In this document: piece by piece, positions 33,431 through 45,000 of the stretch
Position numbering within the stretch: position 1 is the stretch's first letter
Layout of the letters: the number at the start of each line of letters is the position of its first letter
Assembly (NCBI GenBank): GCA_947579605.1
Contig: OX388312.1
Location: 20,855,313 to 20,919,312 of the forward strand
Length of the DNA: 64,000 nucleotides
DNA from: Athripsodes cinereus
Taxonomy: Eukaryota; Arthropoda; Insecta; Trichoptera; Leptoceridae
Reading direction: 5' to 3'
The notes under the pieces: generated by a model
Databases searched by the model: none
Told to the model about the DNA's origin: nothing
Seen by the model: only the letters and a program-made list of their open reading frames with translations
Made by a program: the position numbers and the translations under genes

Positions 33431-34325
33431 CCATCTGGAAACGTATTATTTACAATGAAGGTACAATGTGCAAATTAAATAATCTTCCTTAGGTGTAAAA
33501 TTCTCAACGCTATAATACTTTTCCACAATCGGTGTATTGTTAAAAAAAACAGTGTCTCATGCCATTAAAAGACTCACAAACAAAAATACATTAGAAGTAT
33601 TATAGGCAGTATATAAAAAATACTATCTTAATTTCTACAGAATCTTAATGACGTAATTTAATTTGTGTCCTAGGTAACTGCTGACTTTGGTTTTCACATA
33701 ACAATAGTATGTATAAAAAATTAACCTACCCTTGAAATGACTCTTAGGGTTGAGAATGGAATTTGCCTGTGGTTTACCCATACAGGGTCAAGCTGAGCCT
33801 ACCCTTTACAACCAAATGTGTTTTCTCATGGCTGATAATAATAGATACATTAAATAACAATGTACACAACGTACGTGATTTATTATCAAAGTTGTGTTGA
33901 GTAGAACAATCTCACCCTGTTTTGTTTTGAGAGCTTTCATCGTTACTACTCTATTACTTTCTCATACAGTGGGATTAATTAAGCAAATATAGCATTTTCC
34001 ACTTATAGTAAGTACCTAAATCTATCATTACACTTTTTAAATGTTAGTTATTCTTAGGTTAACAGGAAGAAACTGCGCCATACTCACGACACTACGATAA
34101 CTCACCTTCTGTATATTGATTGTATCTACTATTAATTACCTATTTTTATTTAAAATAGCTCGTTACCATTATACAGTAAAAAATGAATCAATAAATACCC
34201 AAAAAAATGAAATTCAATAACTCATATTTTTAAGCACAGTTCATTTATCAATATTTGTGTCAAGTATAATATATTCAAATATAGAAGTTGAGGCAATTTT
34301 GAATACATTGGTTTCCTCATAGGAA

Positions 34326-34456
34326 GCGTCCACACAGTTGGATTAAACCTTCAATCATCAATCTTCAATCTTTCATTTATTGACAATTTGAAGCATTCTA
34401 CGAAGAAATATTCAATGACTGATGATTGACGTTTTAATCCACCTGTGTAGACGCTG
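34326..34456. mobile_element. 131-bp MITE with inverted terminal repeats
   Basis: The left end GCGTCCACACAGTTGGATTAAA and the right end, read in reverse, GCGTCTACACAGGTGGATTAAA form ~22-bp terminal inverted repeats with two mismatches. Adjacent CAATCATC segments extend the symmetry. A single end of the same family is at 222-260. No exact target duplication was found, so the superfamily is open. Confidence 0.7.
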
Positions 34457-34907
34457 CTATAGACAATCATTCTAAAATAATAATAATAACCAAGGAAAAT
34501 TATTTTAAAGGTTGCAGCTTTGTAAAAAGACACCGCATATGCACATCTAGGAGTCTTAAAAAATGGCTCTTTATTCTTATTCTCACTAATAATGGCTCTT
34601 TAGTCATTGAATTGGCATGGTTAAACTACGCAAAAGACACAGTCAACGTAGTTATTAATTTATTTAATATCTAGTTAAGTACGCAATAATGAGAGGAACA
34701 GTATAAATACTTACTTTGACATAATTAGAGTAGCTTTTGTTTGATTCAGCCAATCATATCTATATGTGTAATCTTTTCCATACACAAGGTAAATTCTTTA
34801 AATGGGATGGTAAATAATAGAATTCTATGTAGGTATATTTTTAAGTAAATGTGGAATATATATTATGAATTGTTATGTTAAAAAAAAACAGCTTACAAAC
34901 AAAATTA

Positions 34908-34968
34908 CATGCAGCTGGTCTGCTGGCTACCCCACTTGTGGGATGTGCCGTGTTGATGTAGAAGTAGG
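34908..34968 (+). repeat. 3' piece of the 250-bp repeat
   Basis: CATGCAGCTGGTCTGCTGGC followed by TACCCCACTTGTGGGATGTGCCG matches the 3' third of the repeat at 15,325. It ends in GTAGAAGTAG rather than a clean (TAG)n. Confidence 0.75.
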
Positions 34969-37900
34969 AATAAATAAATAAATAAAAAAATATCAGCTCG
35001 AAAGATGACTTCTATTTAAATTCTATACACAACTTAATAAATTATTAAATCCGGTAAACGTAGTACTCAAGCTATTGAAAAAAACTTTATCAGTTTTGTA
35101 ATGCAAGCTATTGGCTTTCAGTGTTTCTAAATACTTCTTAAATATTGCAATTTTGAACTTGTCCCCACTTTGAAAATTAATAAAAAAAAAACTATCTTTA
35201 TTCCTGCTGAAATACTTAAAAACACATTTTACACTCCGAACATCTGTAATATGGGATATTATTTTATTATTTTAAGAACTAATTTAGCATTTTTATATCT
35301 TGCTACGCATTAAATAATCGCTGCGGAAAAGTTCGTACTAGCTAATGTTCCAATATCCATTTGTTGTCTGTGAGTCTTCCGTAATAATAATAATAATTGT
35401 ACGTTACAAAGAACACGTGACTAGCTGATGCAACCGACCCAACGGTTTGTTGAATAGGACGCGTCTTTTTGAAATCAGTTACCCCCTAACCATGGACTAG
35501 GCCGGACGTAGAGGTGGGCCGAGTCCCTTCTCTGCCTTGGTCGCGAACAGCGATGTGCGTAACTCCGACACAATAATAATACTAACGATAATTATTTAAT
35601 AGTACTTAACTTGATAATGTGATAAACAAGTGTGTTGTCCTCTATTGTATGTAAAACTATTCTTATTGTGTGTCGTTAATAATGTACTTTAACCATCTGT
35701 GTTAGTTATTGTGCGCGCGACCAATCTTACCGCCAATATCGGGGTACAATAATAACAAGGATTAATAATCAATAGTAAATCAATAAACAGAATAATGTAA
35801 TGAACAGACTTGTGTTTCCTTTGAGTTATATAGATTACGTTTATCGAAGTGATATTAAGATAACATTTGGAGATTTTGAGTAATGTAGCATTTATGTTCG
35901 TTTTGGGCGTGGTTTTTGCTGTTACCGCCATTCTATTTAACCGTGTAAAGTGTGATAATCCATTGTTTCTGAACAATTATTCAATGATAGGAATAATAGA
36001 AAAGCGCATGAACTATTCTTTCTACTTGCTCGGTATTATAAATTTAGTTAAAATGTCTCGACCTTTGTTAAAAGAGTGACTAAATGACTAGCTGTGTATT
36101 TCTGAAAGGACTATTGAAATAGTGACGCCTTCTACCTTTTACCCTGAGGATAGTGTAGGAACGTATAATGTCTCCCATGTCTCTTGAGAAGTAGTGATCT
36201 CTTCCGTCCTGAGGACAGAATCTATCAGATTCTGACACCACCTACACACCCCTGTACGTCTTTGGTATGACCAGCGACCGCCATAGAGACATCAGAGTAT
36301 GTTTCTTTCACGATCCTGCCTTCTACCGTCAAAGTGTACAAAATACGTCATCAGTAACATACTCGACTTTGAGTTATTCAATACCTGTTCGCCGGTTCAT
36401 CTGTAAGTGACTATATTGCTATTGTATATTGTATATAATGATGTTTTTTCCATAACAGAATTCATATTATCATTGAACTATTTTATATATTAATTTCCTT
36501 TGTGTAATACTTTAAGATCTTGAGTTTGAATGAAGAATGAATGTTTCCATTTAAATGTTTATAGATCATATGATAAACCAGGTATTGATTTATATTGATA
36601 ATAAAAAAAGGGGTTTATTCGATGATTACCAACGTATGTTATTATGTCCCCATACAAAATTACTTTGGGAATATCTGTTATGGTATTTAATGTAATATGT
36701 TTGCACAATAAATGTGAATCACTTACCATACGATATCTTTCTGTTGAAATCCATTTTTTATACCTACAAGTAGATTCAATACTCTTAATAATACTAAAGT
36801 ACATCTCTTCGCCTCCTTGTATATAATCTTCCAATAACCTAGTTTATACTTGGAGTAGTTATGTAACCAAGGTTCGATTCCTTGACCAACCAATGGATGA
36901 AGGTCCCTATTATTTCACTATGAAGGCAACAAAGAGCTAAATGAATGGCTCCATTGATGGAAATAAAATACCCACTTAATAGGAAGGATATGATGTACTT
37001 ATGATAATCTTTGTTCCACTTGACATAAATTTTTGATTGTTTATATGGATATATATATCTATAATTCTACTCAAGAAAAGACATAAGTAGAATCTTTGCA
37101 ATATAAAGTATGCTAACAGAAGAAACATTATTGCTTAAATTAACTAGGTATTCTATAATGATATGATGACCATAAGAAAATGATGAAACCCAAAGGATAA
37201 GGAATTCTCTGAACTTTACGTAAGTATAAATATATAATTGAAATATGTACACACACACACACAATGCATTCCTCTTGTATAGACCAAGTAGATTCATACC
37301 TAGACATGAACTTGAGCCAATATATTAATCTGTTTTACTTGCAAATATAACTGTAACTTTCTTTATATACTTTCTCTATCATATAATATTCTATGTGTTT
37401 TCTATGTGCTTTGTACATAGAAAGCTGGGGGCTGAGCCAATGTATATACTTATCTTATGTACTATTCATGTAAATACTTTCTAAATATTCTTGATAATTT
37501 CTCTTTTGATAATTTTGTGTAATGAAATGATGCGATCGTCCTAGTGGGACGATATCGTGTTAATCTTTCATGGCTGCGGTTATCTAAGTATTAAAATTTT
37601 AATAAAGATCGTAAAACATTATATCGTCCAATGTCTTTAAGACGTAATTACTTAGATACGTACTCGTATCTTACGACAACTTTGTTGTTTACACAAACTT
37701 AAGATAATAGTAATTGTAATAATGTTAGACTTAAGAAGATGACTTAATCACTTATACTATAATACTTAATGGAGCCTAAATGACCCAAAGGGTTGTACAA
37801 ATACAAAACTTTATCTTCGTGTTAGTTCTATATTAATAATAATAGTAATACATCCGATAATAATACAAGTATTATCATCATTTTGGTTACACATGTGTAG

Positions 37901-38525
37901 ATTTCTATTTTAAGGAATTTCGTAGCTCAGTAATGGGTTAAGATAAAACGCACGTTTCCCCAACTACTTAACAGAATATTATATAAGTATGAATATAGAT
38001 TCAAGTACATATCCTATAGAAGATTCCTATACTCAGATGGTATAATAACTGACAGACATGTCAAATTCAAATTCTTTATTCATAAAAAAAAACATTTACA
38101 CATAATTATATATGGGCAGGTGTGTGTATTTTTGTATTTTTATTTTTTTATATATATTTTCCTTTTTTACATTTTTTACATTTTCACATTATTTCACTTT
38201 TCTATAAGTAGGTATATGTTTTAGCATTTTAAGTCTTCGAGTATCTTTGTATTTAATGAACGACCTCAAATTTATATTTATTAGTTGGTAAGAAAGGTAT
38301 ATATAAATAAGAAAGGTTGGTAATAAATACTATCATCATATATATATATATGTATCTAATGCTCAAAAAAGTAGTCGGTATCACTCAGTCCTTGTTGATG
38401 TAGAAGAGTAGGTATAGATACATTTTAGATTTGACATTCTGCTTATACTCTCACAACTCATTCTTCAAAGTGATATCATATTTGATGACATACATGAGTT
38501 TCCATTAAAAATCAAATTTAAAATT
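34969..38525. other. AT-rich DNA with a GC-richer segment, no confirmed gene
   Basis: Positions 35,410-35,560 are CpG-richer (ACACGTGAC, GGACGCGTC, GGCCGGACGTAGAGG, GGTCGCGAACAGCG). Positions 36,100-36,410 are also GC-richer and end TTCATCTGTAAGTGAC, a good 5' splice-site match at 36,401-36,406. A non-coding first exon is possible but unproven. (CA)n at 37,250 and (TA)n at 38,340 are microsatellites. A GGTTCGATTCC in a 5-bp stem at 36,870 resembles a tRNA T arm but lacks the rest of a tRNA. CAAATTCAAATTCTTTATTC at 38,060 resembles the end of a minus-strand LINE. Confidence 0.4.
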
Positions 38526-39011
38526 GTCTAGACCATGGGTGGCCAACCTTTTCAGCAGCCGGGCCAAATTTCAGAATGAGATTTCCCTCCGGACCGCACA
38601 ACCATATATTCCATATATGGAACATTTGATAATTTTATTTCACCTTAAAATTTCTATCCCCCCCGTCCCCAAATTTTCAAAATGGTATAGGAATTTGAAA
38701 TGTTTCAAAACTCCTCGGTTTGCTTTAAGAATATTTTCTCAAAATACCTCTTACAAAAAAGTAGCGGGTACTTGTACCGACTATTATATTAAAAAAAAGT
38801 GTGCAAATATAATACAAGGCTTCAGCCTAGTGAGGTGGCAAAATGGAATTAGTTTTATTGGCATATTATTATGGATATATGAACTGTATTTGATTATATA
38901 TGCTTATTCGAGGAAATAAACGAATTTGAATATGCTTCGCGGGCCGCACGTAGACACCCAACGGGCCGCATTCGGCCCGCGGGCCGCGGGTTGGCCACCC
39001 TTGGTCTAGAC
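38526..39011. mobile_element. hAT MITE with 8-bp target duplication GTCTAGAC
   Basis: The element spans 38,534-39,003. Its ends CATGGGTGGCCAACC and (reversed) CAAGGGTGGCCAACC form 15-bp terminal inverted repeats with one mismatch. GTCTAGAC flanks it at 38,526-38,533 and 39,004-39,011. An 8-bp duplication of nTCTAGAn form is the known signature of Buster-type hAT transposition. At 470 bp there is no transposase frame, so it is non-autonomous. The right 70 bp are very CpG-rich (GGGCCGC repeats), unlike the AT-rich middle. Confidence 0.92.
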
Positions 39012-39344
39012 GTTTTGCTTTTAATCGACAAATCGTAGAATTGACTTGCGTGACTTGCTCAATAACGATGTCCCTTTTTTTATTAGCTACACGATAATTG
39101 GATTTCAATATTCCCAAAAACTTCAAAGTATTTTTTTTGTTTTTTCTTCAATGTTTTCCGACGAAACATAATTTTGTTTATGCAATATAATTGACTATGG
39201 AAAAAAATTTAACTGCTAAAAAGATATTATGTGATATCAATATTATTTAGGGACGAAGACATTCCCGCACCTCATCTTATGTTTTCTTTTTATGAAAAAA
39301 AAACGTTTCTACTTTTTGACGTATGTATAAAAAAAATAAGCATG

Positions 39345-39525
39345 CAAACTGTCCTCTCCATGTCAAAAAACTAGACTTTCTGGATGGATGGCAATCACAT
39401 GGCTGAATTTAAGATGTAAAATGTTTTCGATCGCCTGCCTTTTACAGGACACGTGAAAACTTGGAGACTAGAGTCTGAAAAAAAGAGGAGACCAATTCTT
39501 TGCCGGGTTCTCTACGGAAGATAAT
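39345..39525 (-). repeat. Degenerate minus-strand copy of the 250-bp repeat
   Basis: The order GCAAACTGTCCTCTCC, TGGATGGATGGCAATC, GCTGAATTTAAGATGTAAAA, CCTGCCTTTTACAGGACAC, GGAGACCAATTCTTTGCCGG is the reverse complement of the family, lacking its 3' third. It lies head to head with the copy at 39,553. Confidence 0.75.
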
Positions 39526-39552
39526 ATAATACCTACATATTTATTATATTTA

Positions 39553-39797
39553 TTTTATTTATTTTATCCCGTGGAGCACCCGGTAAAGAATTGGTCTCCC
39601 ACTCTTATTCGTAAGTTTTCGAGTGTCCTGTGAAAAGCAGGTGTTCGAAAAAATAAGACATTTTACATCTTAAATTCAGCGATGAGGCTTGCCACCCATC
39701 CTGAATGTCTTGATTTTATATTGGCACACAGAGGACAGCTTGCATGTTTATTATATGCAGCTGGTCTGCTGGCTACCCCACTTGTGTAGTATAGTAG
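39553..39797 (+). mobile_element. 250-bp SINE-like repeat, third near-full copy
   Basis: TTATCCCGTGGAGCACCCGG at 39,564 is followed by the whole family sequence to GGCTACCCCACTTGTG. A short deletion removes the GGATATGCCGTGATGG segment before the TAG tail. TTATTATATTTA at 39,541-39,552 and 39,798-39,809 may be a 12-bp target duplication, although in such AT-rich DNA this is less decisive than at 15,325. Confidence 0.8.
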
Positions 39798-39809
39798 TTA
39801 TTATATTTA

Positions 39810-42043
39810 CTTGAAAATATTCTGTTTTCACGTTTCATATACATTTTTTTTAAAAACTCCCATCACACACAATACATTAATCTACATACCTACGCATTGT
39901 GTACCGGTATGGAAAATAGGTTGTGTAGCGGATACTTATGGACGACGAAATATTTAAAATTTTGCAAACATCGCCGTTGCCCCGCATGATGTGAATAAAA
40001 ATGAAGTGTCTGGCTCTTCAAAAGATACTATTATGACTTCTACCAACTGGATTATTAAAACAAAAGCAAAAAATACTCTTATTATGCATACGTTGTATTA
40101 TTTTTAGATTTTTTTTTTCCAAATTCATGTAGGTAATGTAAATTTCAAAAAATGATTTCCCTATTCATTCATACTTACCTACGTTGTATTATTTTAAGAA
40201 AAATATTGTTTTCCAAATCCATGTAATGTAAATTTCAAAAATTGAGTGGCACGAAGACGACGTCTTAGATATTTATTATATTATCTATTTATTCTAGTGA
40301 CTTCCCCACTTGTGAAATACGCCGAGATGTTATAATTCTGGAGAGATAGTTATTTTATTTCCCCCAGGAAAACCCCCTAAATGATGAAAGGACAGATCAG
40401 CCTCCACATCGCAAAAAGACCTTCTTGCATGAACAGACCTTTGGTTCAAATAAAAGATTAAGAAGAAGAAGATAATATTTTATAAGAAGATAAAGAGTGA
40501 TGTTGATGAGTGCAATGAACTATCAAAATAATAATTATTCTGTGCCCACGAATACATAATATTATACGAGAGATGATAAATAGGTGATGAAATGGTTACT
40601 TAAATATCTTCGTATTTCAATTTCATAATCAATTTAAATATTTTGACAATTGTTAATTAAAATACGAGTTGTCAAAACCGTTTCAATGAAGGATATGCGT
40701 ACTAATTATACCATGAATAACAACAATTGGTGGAGTGAATACTAAGTGCGTTGTGAGTGTTAGAAATGTATTCAAAATGATCCTTTCTTGAACGACTATT
40801 AGGATTTATTATGGGACTTGACAGCATCGTATCCGGATTTAATTCAAACCATAGTTTAAATAATAATAATAATACTTATCATTTATTGTCCCTGCCATCA
40901 TTCTCTGAGGGTGTAATTTGTCCGAGATGGTCATACTTATGTATTAAATCAACCCTTTGGATTATATCTACACAACCCCAGTCATAACCAGCGACTTATT
41001 ATATCATAGACCAGTGAGGCAGTGGTTACAAATTCTCTTTGAAATCAGGTTCAAAATTAATATCAAAACAATGAAACGTTTGCTGTTTCGTTCCATCACA
41101 CTAAGATGCCAATGGGCTCGCTTGCACTCATACGATAGTAATAAACATCACTTATTAAACAACGAAATTTTGACTCAATATTCGTTTAAGACTGATCAAT
41201 ATGAAATTTATTTTGGATCACAGATTTAAATTTACTCATTACCAATTTTCCGTTTGAGTTTCTAGACAATATAAATGTACGTATAAACGTCGCTGGTCGC
41301 AACCGAAATCAACACACTGAATGGTCATTTACGAATTAAGGACGTTAGTATCCTTAATTGGTCGTTAACATAACTTAACCCAATCGATTATAGTCAATAC
41401 TGAAAGATAAAACATACCTTATATTAAATGATGATGGAATTATATACCAGTCTATAATTTCACGAAGAGAATTTGCTACATTTCTGACAAATTATAATGG
41501 AACAATATTAAGACGGAAACTGTTTATCACAAATGTAAATGACAAAAATTTATCACCATTTAGTAAGTACTAGGTAGTAGTTACGTAACAAATTTGAAAG
41601 TAGACACGTAATTCGAATATTTCCTCAACGGCTTATTCAATCAAAGAGTAGGTATTGAATGTAACACATTTTTTTCAATATATTGTTAAATGATATATTT
41701 ATTTAAAGACAGTCCCAACATTTCACTCTAGATAAAAATGTTTTATAACACTTGGTTAATATCCCCCGAAGAAGAGTAGGTACAAAGAAGGTAATACATA
41801 AATCCTATGTTCCCCAACTATAATCCCTGAAGGGGTACACCAAGAAAAAGAGAGAATAAAACACTTTTAAAATATCATTAATTGTATCGGCATTTACTTT
41901 GTAACACTTCATTTTAAATTATCAAATAAAATAAAATAAATGAAACAAAAATAATAAATATTTATTTTATTTTATTTGATAACTTTTAAAATAGTTTAAA
42001 AAAATATTTCTGGTTATTTTCACTACTTTATATACTTACAACT
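39810..42043. other. AT-rich DNA with old repeat pieces, no confirmed gene
   Basis: Includes a decayed piece of the 250-bp repeat (40,240-40,335, CCCCACTTGTGAAATACGCC) and a (GAA)-rich tail near 40,460. A likely minus-strand LINE 3' end lies at 40,862-40,960 (in sense: ACCCTCAGAGAATGATGGCA, GGGACAATAAATGATAAGTA then (TTA)n). A decayed SINE head is at 41,010-41,065 (GACCAGTGAGGCAGTGGTTA). A 53-codon ATG frame at 41,071-41,229 has an Arg-rich hydrophobic start but no support as a gene. An AT-only hairpin with a perfect 23-bp stem lies at 41,919-41,982. Confidence 0.4.
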
Positions 42044-42995
42044 GACTTGAAAAACAACCGTTACATCTTTCCATCTCCACAATGCACAGGCGAGAAAAGA
42101 AGTTGATGTCTACTTTGGAGGAAGCAGAATACATAATGAAGCACACCCTCGTTATCTAGGTGTTACACTGGACAGAGCACTAACATATAAGGCTCATCTT
42201 GAAACCCTCCAGCAAAAAGTAAAGAGTAGACTTAATGTGCTATATAAACTCGCCGGAACTACGTGGGGATGTGATGCTCGAACATTGAAAACTGCGGGAA
42301 TCGGTTTGGTTTACTCAGCCGCAGAGTATTGTTCACCAGTGTGGCTAAAAAGTGCACATACAAAACTCATAGACACCCAACTAAATGAAGCTATGAGAAT
42401 TATCAGTGGTACTCTCAAACCAACTCCTCTACCTTGGCTCCCAGTGCTCTCCAATATACCGCCCGCACATCTCAGGCGTGAAGAAGCACTATACAGAGAA
42501 CACCAGAAAATCATTAATAATCCAGATCTCCCTATACATATAGATATAGAACATCCACCTAAATATCGACTAAAATCGCGGCATCCATATTGGATTACAG
42601 CTGCAAGCGATAGACAACCAACTGATGACAAATGGCGAGATCTGTGGGCAACGACAAGGGTGAAAAACCATAACCTGGTTGCAGATCCAACTGTACAGCT
42701 TCCAGGCTCTACTTTGCCCAGAAAACTCTGGTGCACGCTGAACAGACTAAGGAGTGGAGTCGGATGCACAGCATCACACCTACATCAATGGGGACTCGCA
42801 GACTCTCCGTTATGTGTGTGTGGTGCTGACCAAACAACAGACCACGTGGTGAACATATGTCCCCGATATTCATACGATGGCGGGTTTCAAGCACTTAGTT
42901 TAGGGTCGGACGACGCGATCTCATGGCTGCGGGATCTTGAGATACGAATATAACGGGTATAACCCATAAGAAGAAGAAGAAGACTTGAAAAACAA
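42044..42995 (+). mobile_element. 5'-truncated LINE with 14-bp target duplication
   Basis: The element spans 42,058-42,981 and is flanked by exact copies of GACTTGAAAAACAA at 42,044-42,057 and 42,982-42,995. It contains only the last ~300 codons of a LINE polyprotein and ends in a (GAA)n tail after the TAA at 42,953. The exact long duplication and the uninterrupted frame mark a fairly recent insertion truncated by incomplete reverse transcription. Confidence 0.93.
42060..42953 (+). pseudogene. LINE polyprotein C-terminus (Jockey-group, GADQTTDHVVNICP type)
   Basis: The frame enters from the truncation point and runs open to the TAA. Its blocks are TSFHLHNAQARKEVDVYFGG, then HPRYLGVTLDRALTYKAHL, VYSAAEYCSPVWLKSAHTK and NEAMRIISGTLKPTPLPWLP. 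It ends with CTASHLHQWGLADSPLCVCG, DQTTDHVVNICPRY and DDAISWLRDLEIRI. This is the thumb and C-terminal Cys/His region of a widespread insect LINE group. No internal stop or frameshift was seen over ~297 codons. Catalytic RT and endonuclease domains are missing, so it cannot mobilise anything. Confidence 0.88.
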
Positions 42996-44348
42996 AGGTA
43001 GAATACAGAGTTTATATCGAAATTAGCGCAGCGAGTATACTTCCTTTGACCAGGTTAGATAAGACGAAAAAATCGGTAGTCGGAGAGAAAATATGAATGA
43101 AAAGATGATTTTTAAAGTCGGACACAGCTGATAGATGAGAGCAGAACTAAATGTAAGGGAATGTTTTCATTGCTGGTGTAGAGCTGTGAGTGTTATCGTT
43201 TTCAAGTTTCTATGTGTTTTTTTATTAACATTGCACCCAGTGGGGCAGCAACAGCAACAAACTGGAAATAATTTAGTATTATCAAATATGTGAAAGAAAC
43301 GTTTTCCATAAATATAGAATTTTATTTTGAATTTGAGCCAGATGATAGGACCCCATGGTGTTGGATATCATGATGGTGAAATATGTACTTGTCCTTGGAC
43401 TCCGCCTATTTTCGGTTGCATGGAAGGTTCTTGAAGGTTTTAGAAGCTTCCATGATTGAGACATTTATTTTCATTCATTGGCTGTCCCGATATTTTCTTT
43501 CAACTGACAAGCACTGTCATTTATGTTTAGCAGGTTATAATGATCTCAAAATATAGTGTTACATAAATAAATTGTGTTACAGTTTTAATTTCTCTTTGCC
43601 AAATTCATATTCTTCGATATAAAACATAAATAAATATATAACCAAAATTAACTTTTTATTTGTGTTATTGAAGAGAAAACAGAATATTATTATGTGAGAT
43701 TGTAGACAAACCCTTTACAGAATTAGATTGTTGAACATATCCTTGAAAATTTGAATAGGTAGTTTCAAGTATCTACCTACATTTAATTTACAACGGTGGT
43801 GGTTATGACGAAAATTTAATATAAATGATTCATCTCATTTCGCCTCAGGAAATTCAACACGTCAAATTCATATTAATATTAGTAGTAATAGCTACACTTT
43901 GATCATATATTCATTCAGTGATATTGTGGTAGAGACATCCATTGGGTACGCGTTGGAGTATGATATTGTTACATTACATCTTATAATGAAGGGACCGAAA
44001 TTTCAAAAATACTAACATATACTTCTATTGCCACATAATATAAAAGTAATTTGTTGTTACGAAAAATATAACATCATTGTTAAATATTTTCATAAGATTT
44101 TGGTGTAAAACCTAGCCTATAGCCTTCACGCTAGCTCATGATGAGAGCTCATGAAAGGAAAGTCGTGACCAATGAATTACCGCACAAGTACGATACTTGG
44201 AAGTACGAACTGTTTTTTTTTACGAATTAAACTTGAACTTCCACTGATATTTGCATACACAGTATATATAAAATCGGAGACGGCTCTAATTTACTTTTAT
44301 CACAAAATTGTGTAGTTTTCAAAATTCATGTAGGTACATAATCAAAGG
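42996..44348. other. AT-rich DNA with a heat-shock-element array, no gene found
   Basis: Apart from the array at 43,422-43,451 no feature was recognised. No coding frame with recognisable motifs begins near it on either strand. Confidence 0.45.
43422..43451. promoter_or_regulatory. Heat-shock element array (six alternating units)
   Basis: GAAGGTTCTTGAAGGTTTTA followed by GAAGCTTC reads as GAA-nn-TTC-nn-GAA-nn-TTT-nn-GAA-nn-TTC. That is six inverted 5-bp units in perfect phase with one imperfect unit (TTT for TTC). HSF trimers bind three such units and longer arrays bind cooperatively. No TATA box or heat-shock gene was recognised nearby, so its target is unknown. Confidence 0.55.
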
Positions 44349-45000
44349 ACATACAATTAATGTATTTCTTGGTTCTCATCTTCTGGATAATGCGCTTTCT
44401 ATGGAGAAACATATATCATCGATTGTTAGTCAATGTTTCTATACTCTACGTCAGCTGAGGAATGTGAGAAGGTGCTTGTCATTAGATGGAGCCAAGACTC
44501 TAATAAATTCATTTGTTGTTTCTCGATTAGATTATTGTAATGGTATTTTGGCGAATTTGCCCAATGTACATCTTCAAAGAATTCAGTCGGTTTTTAACGC
44601 TGCTGCACGTTTTATATATAAAATGGATCGGTTTTCACACATATCGTCGACACTTCAGAATCTTCAGTGGCTTAAGTGCCCAGAGAGGATTGAATTCAAA
44701 CTTTGCCTAACAGTATTCAAGGCATTGAATGGTATGGCTCCGGAATATATCTCGGAACTCTGCAATCGCCAGCCATTAAATCAGAGACAAAATTCTCTAA
44801 GGTCTCAATCCAACATCTCAACAAGATTAGAAGTAGTTAAAATGAGTCCAGCGCCAGCGTACTTGGATCGCGCATTCATATCTGCGGGTCCTAGTGCCTG
44901 GAATAGGCTTCCCACAAACATCAGGGAAGCACAGACCTTGACCCAGTTTAAGACCCATTTGAAAACGCATCTTTTTAAGAAATCATATGGATTAAACTGA
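44349..45000 (+). pseudogene. CR1/L2-like LINE reverse transcriptase, C-terminal part
   Basis: The frame has LGSHLLDNALSMEKHISSIV, then CFYTLRQLRNVRRCLSLDGA and SRLDYCNGILANLPNVHLQR. Next come SVFNAAARFIYKMDRFSHI, WLKCPERIEFKLCLTVFKAL and GMAPEYISELCN. It ends AGPSAWNRLPTNIREAQTL, FKTHLKTHLFKKSY, stop. These blocks are diagnostic of the CR1/L2 group. The apparent residues before 44,349 belong to flanking DNA. The frame is uninterrupted, but the YADD and endonuclease domains are missing. Confidence 0.9.

Larger units (their letters stand above)
32576..34325. other. AT-rich DNA with two small repeat relics, no gene
   Basis: It contains the fold-back relic at 33,176-33,236 and a tRNA-like SINE head at 33,355-33,430. 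Nothing else was recognised. Confidence 0.45.

Noticed and set aside
35867..36079. 70-codon frame with a hydrophobic segment
   Set aside because: It starts on TTG, contains no recognised motif and fits chance in AT-rich DNA.
36868..36895. tRNA-like T arm (CAAGG-TTCGATT-CCTTG)
   Set aside because: No D arm, anticodon arm or pairing acceptor stem can be formed upstream, so it is not a tRNA gene.
41071..41229. 53-codon ATG frame with a mitochondrial-presequence-like start
   Set aside because: It lies beside decayed repeat pieces, ends without a splice donor and has no recognised homology.
41919..41982. Perfect 23-bp stem hairpin
   Set aside because: The stem is almost entirely A/T with TAAAA repeats, so low-complexity symmetry is the likelier cause.
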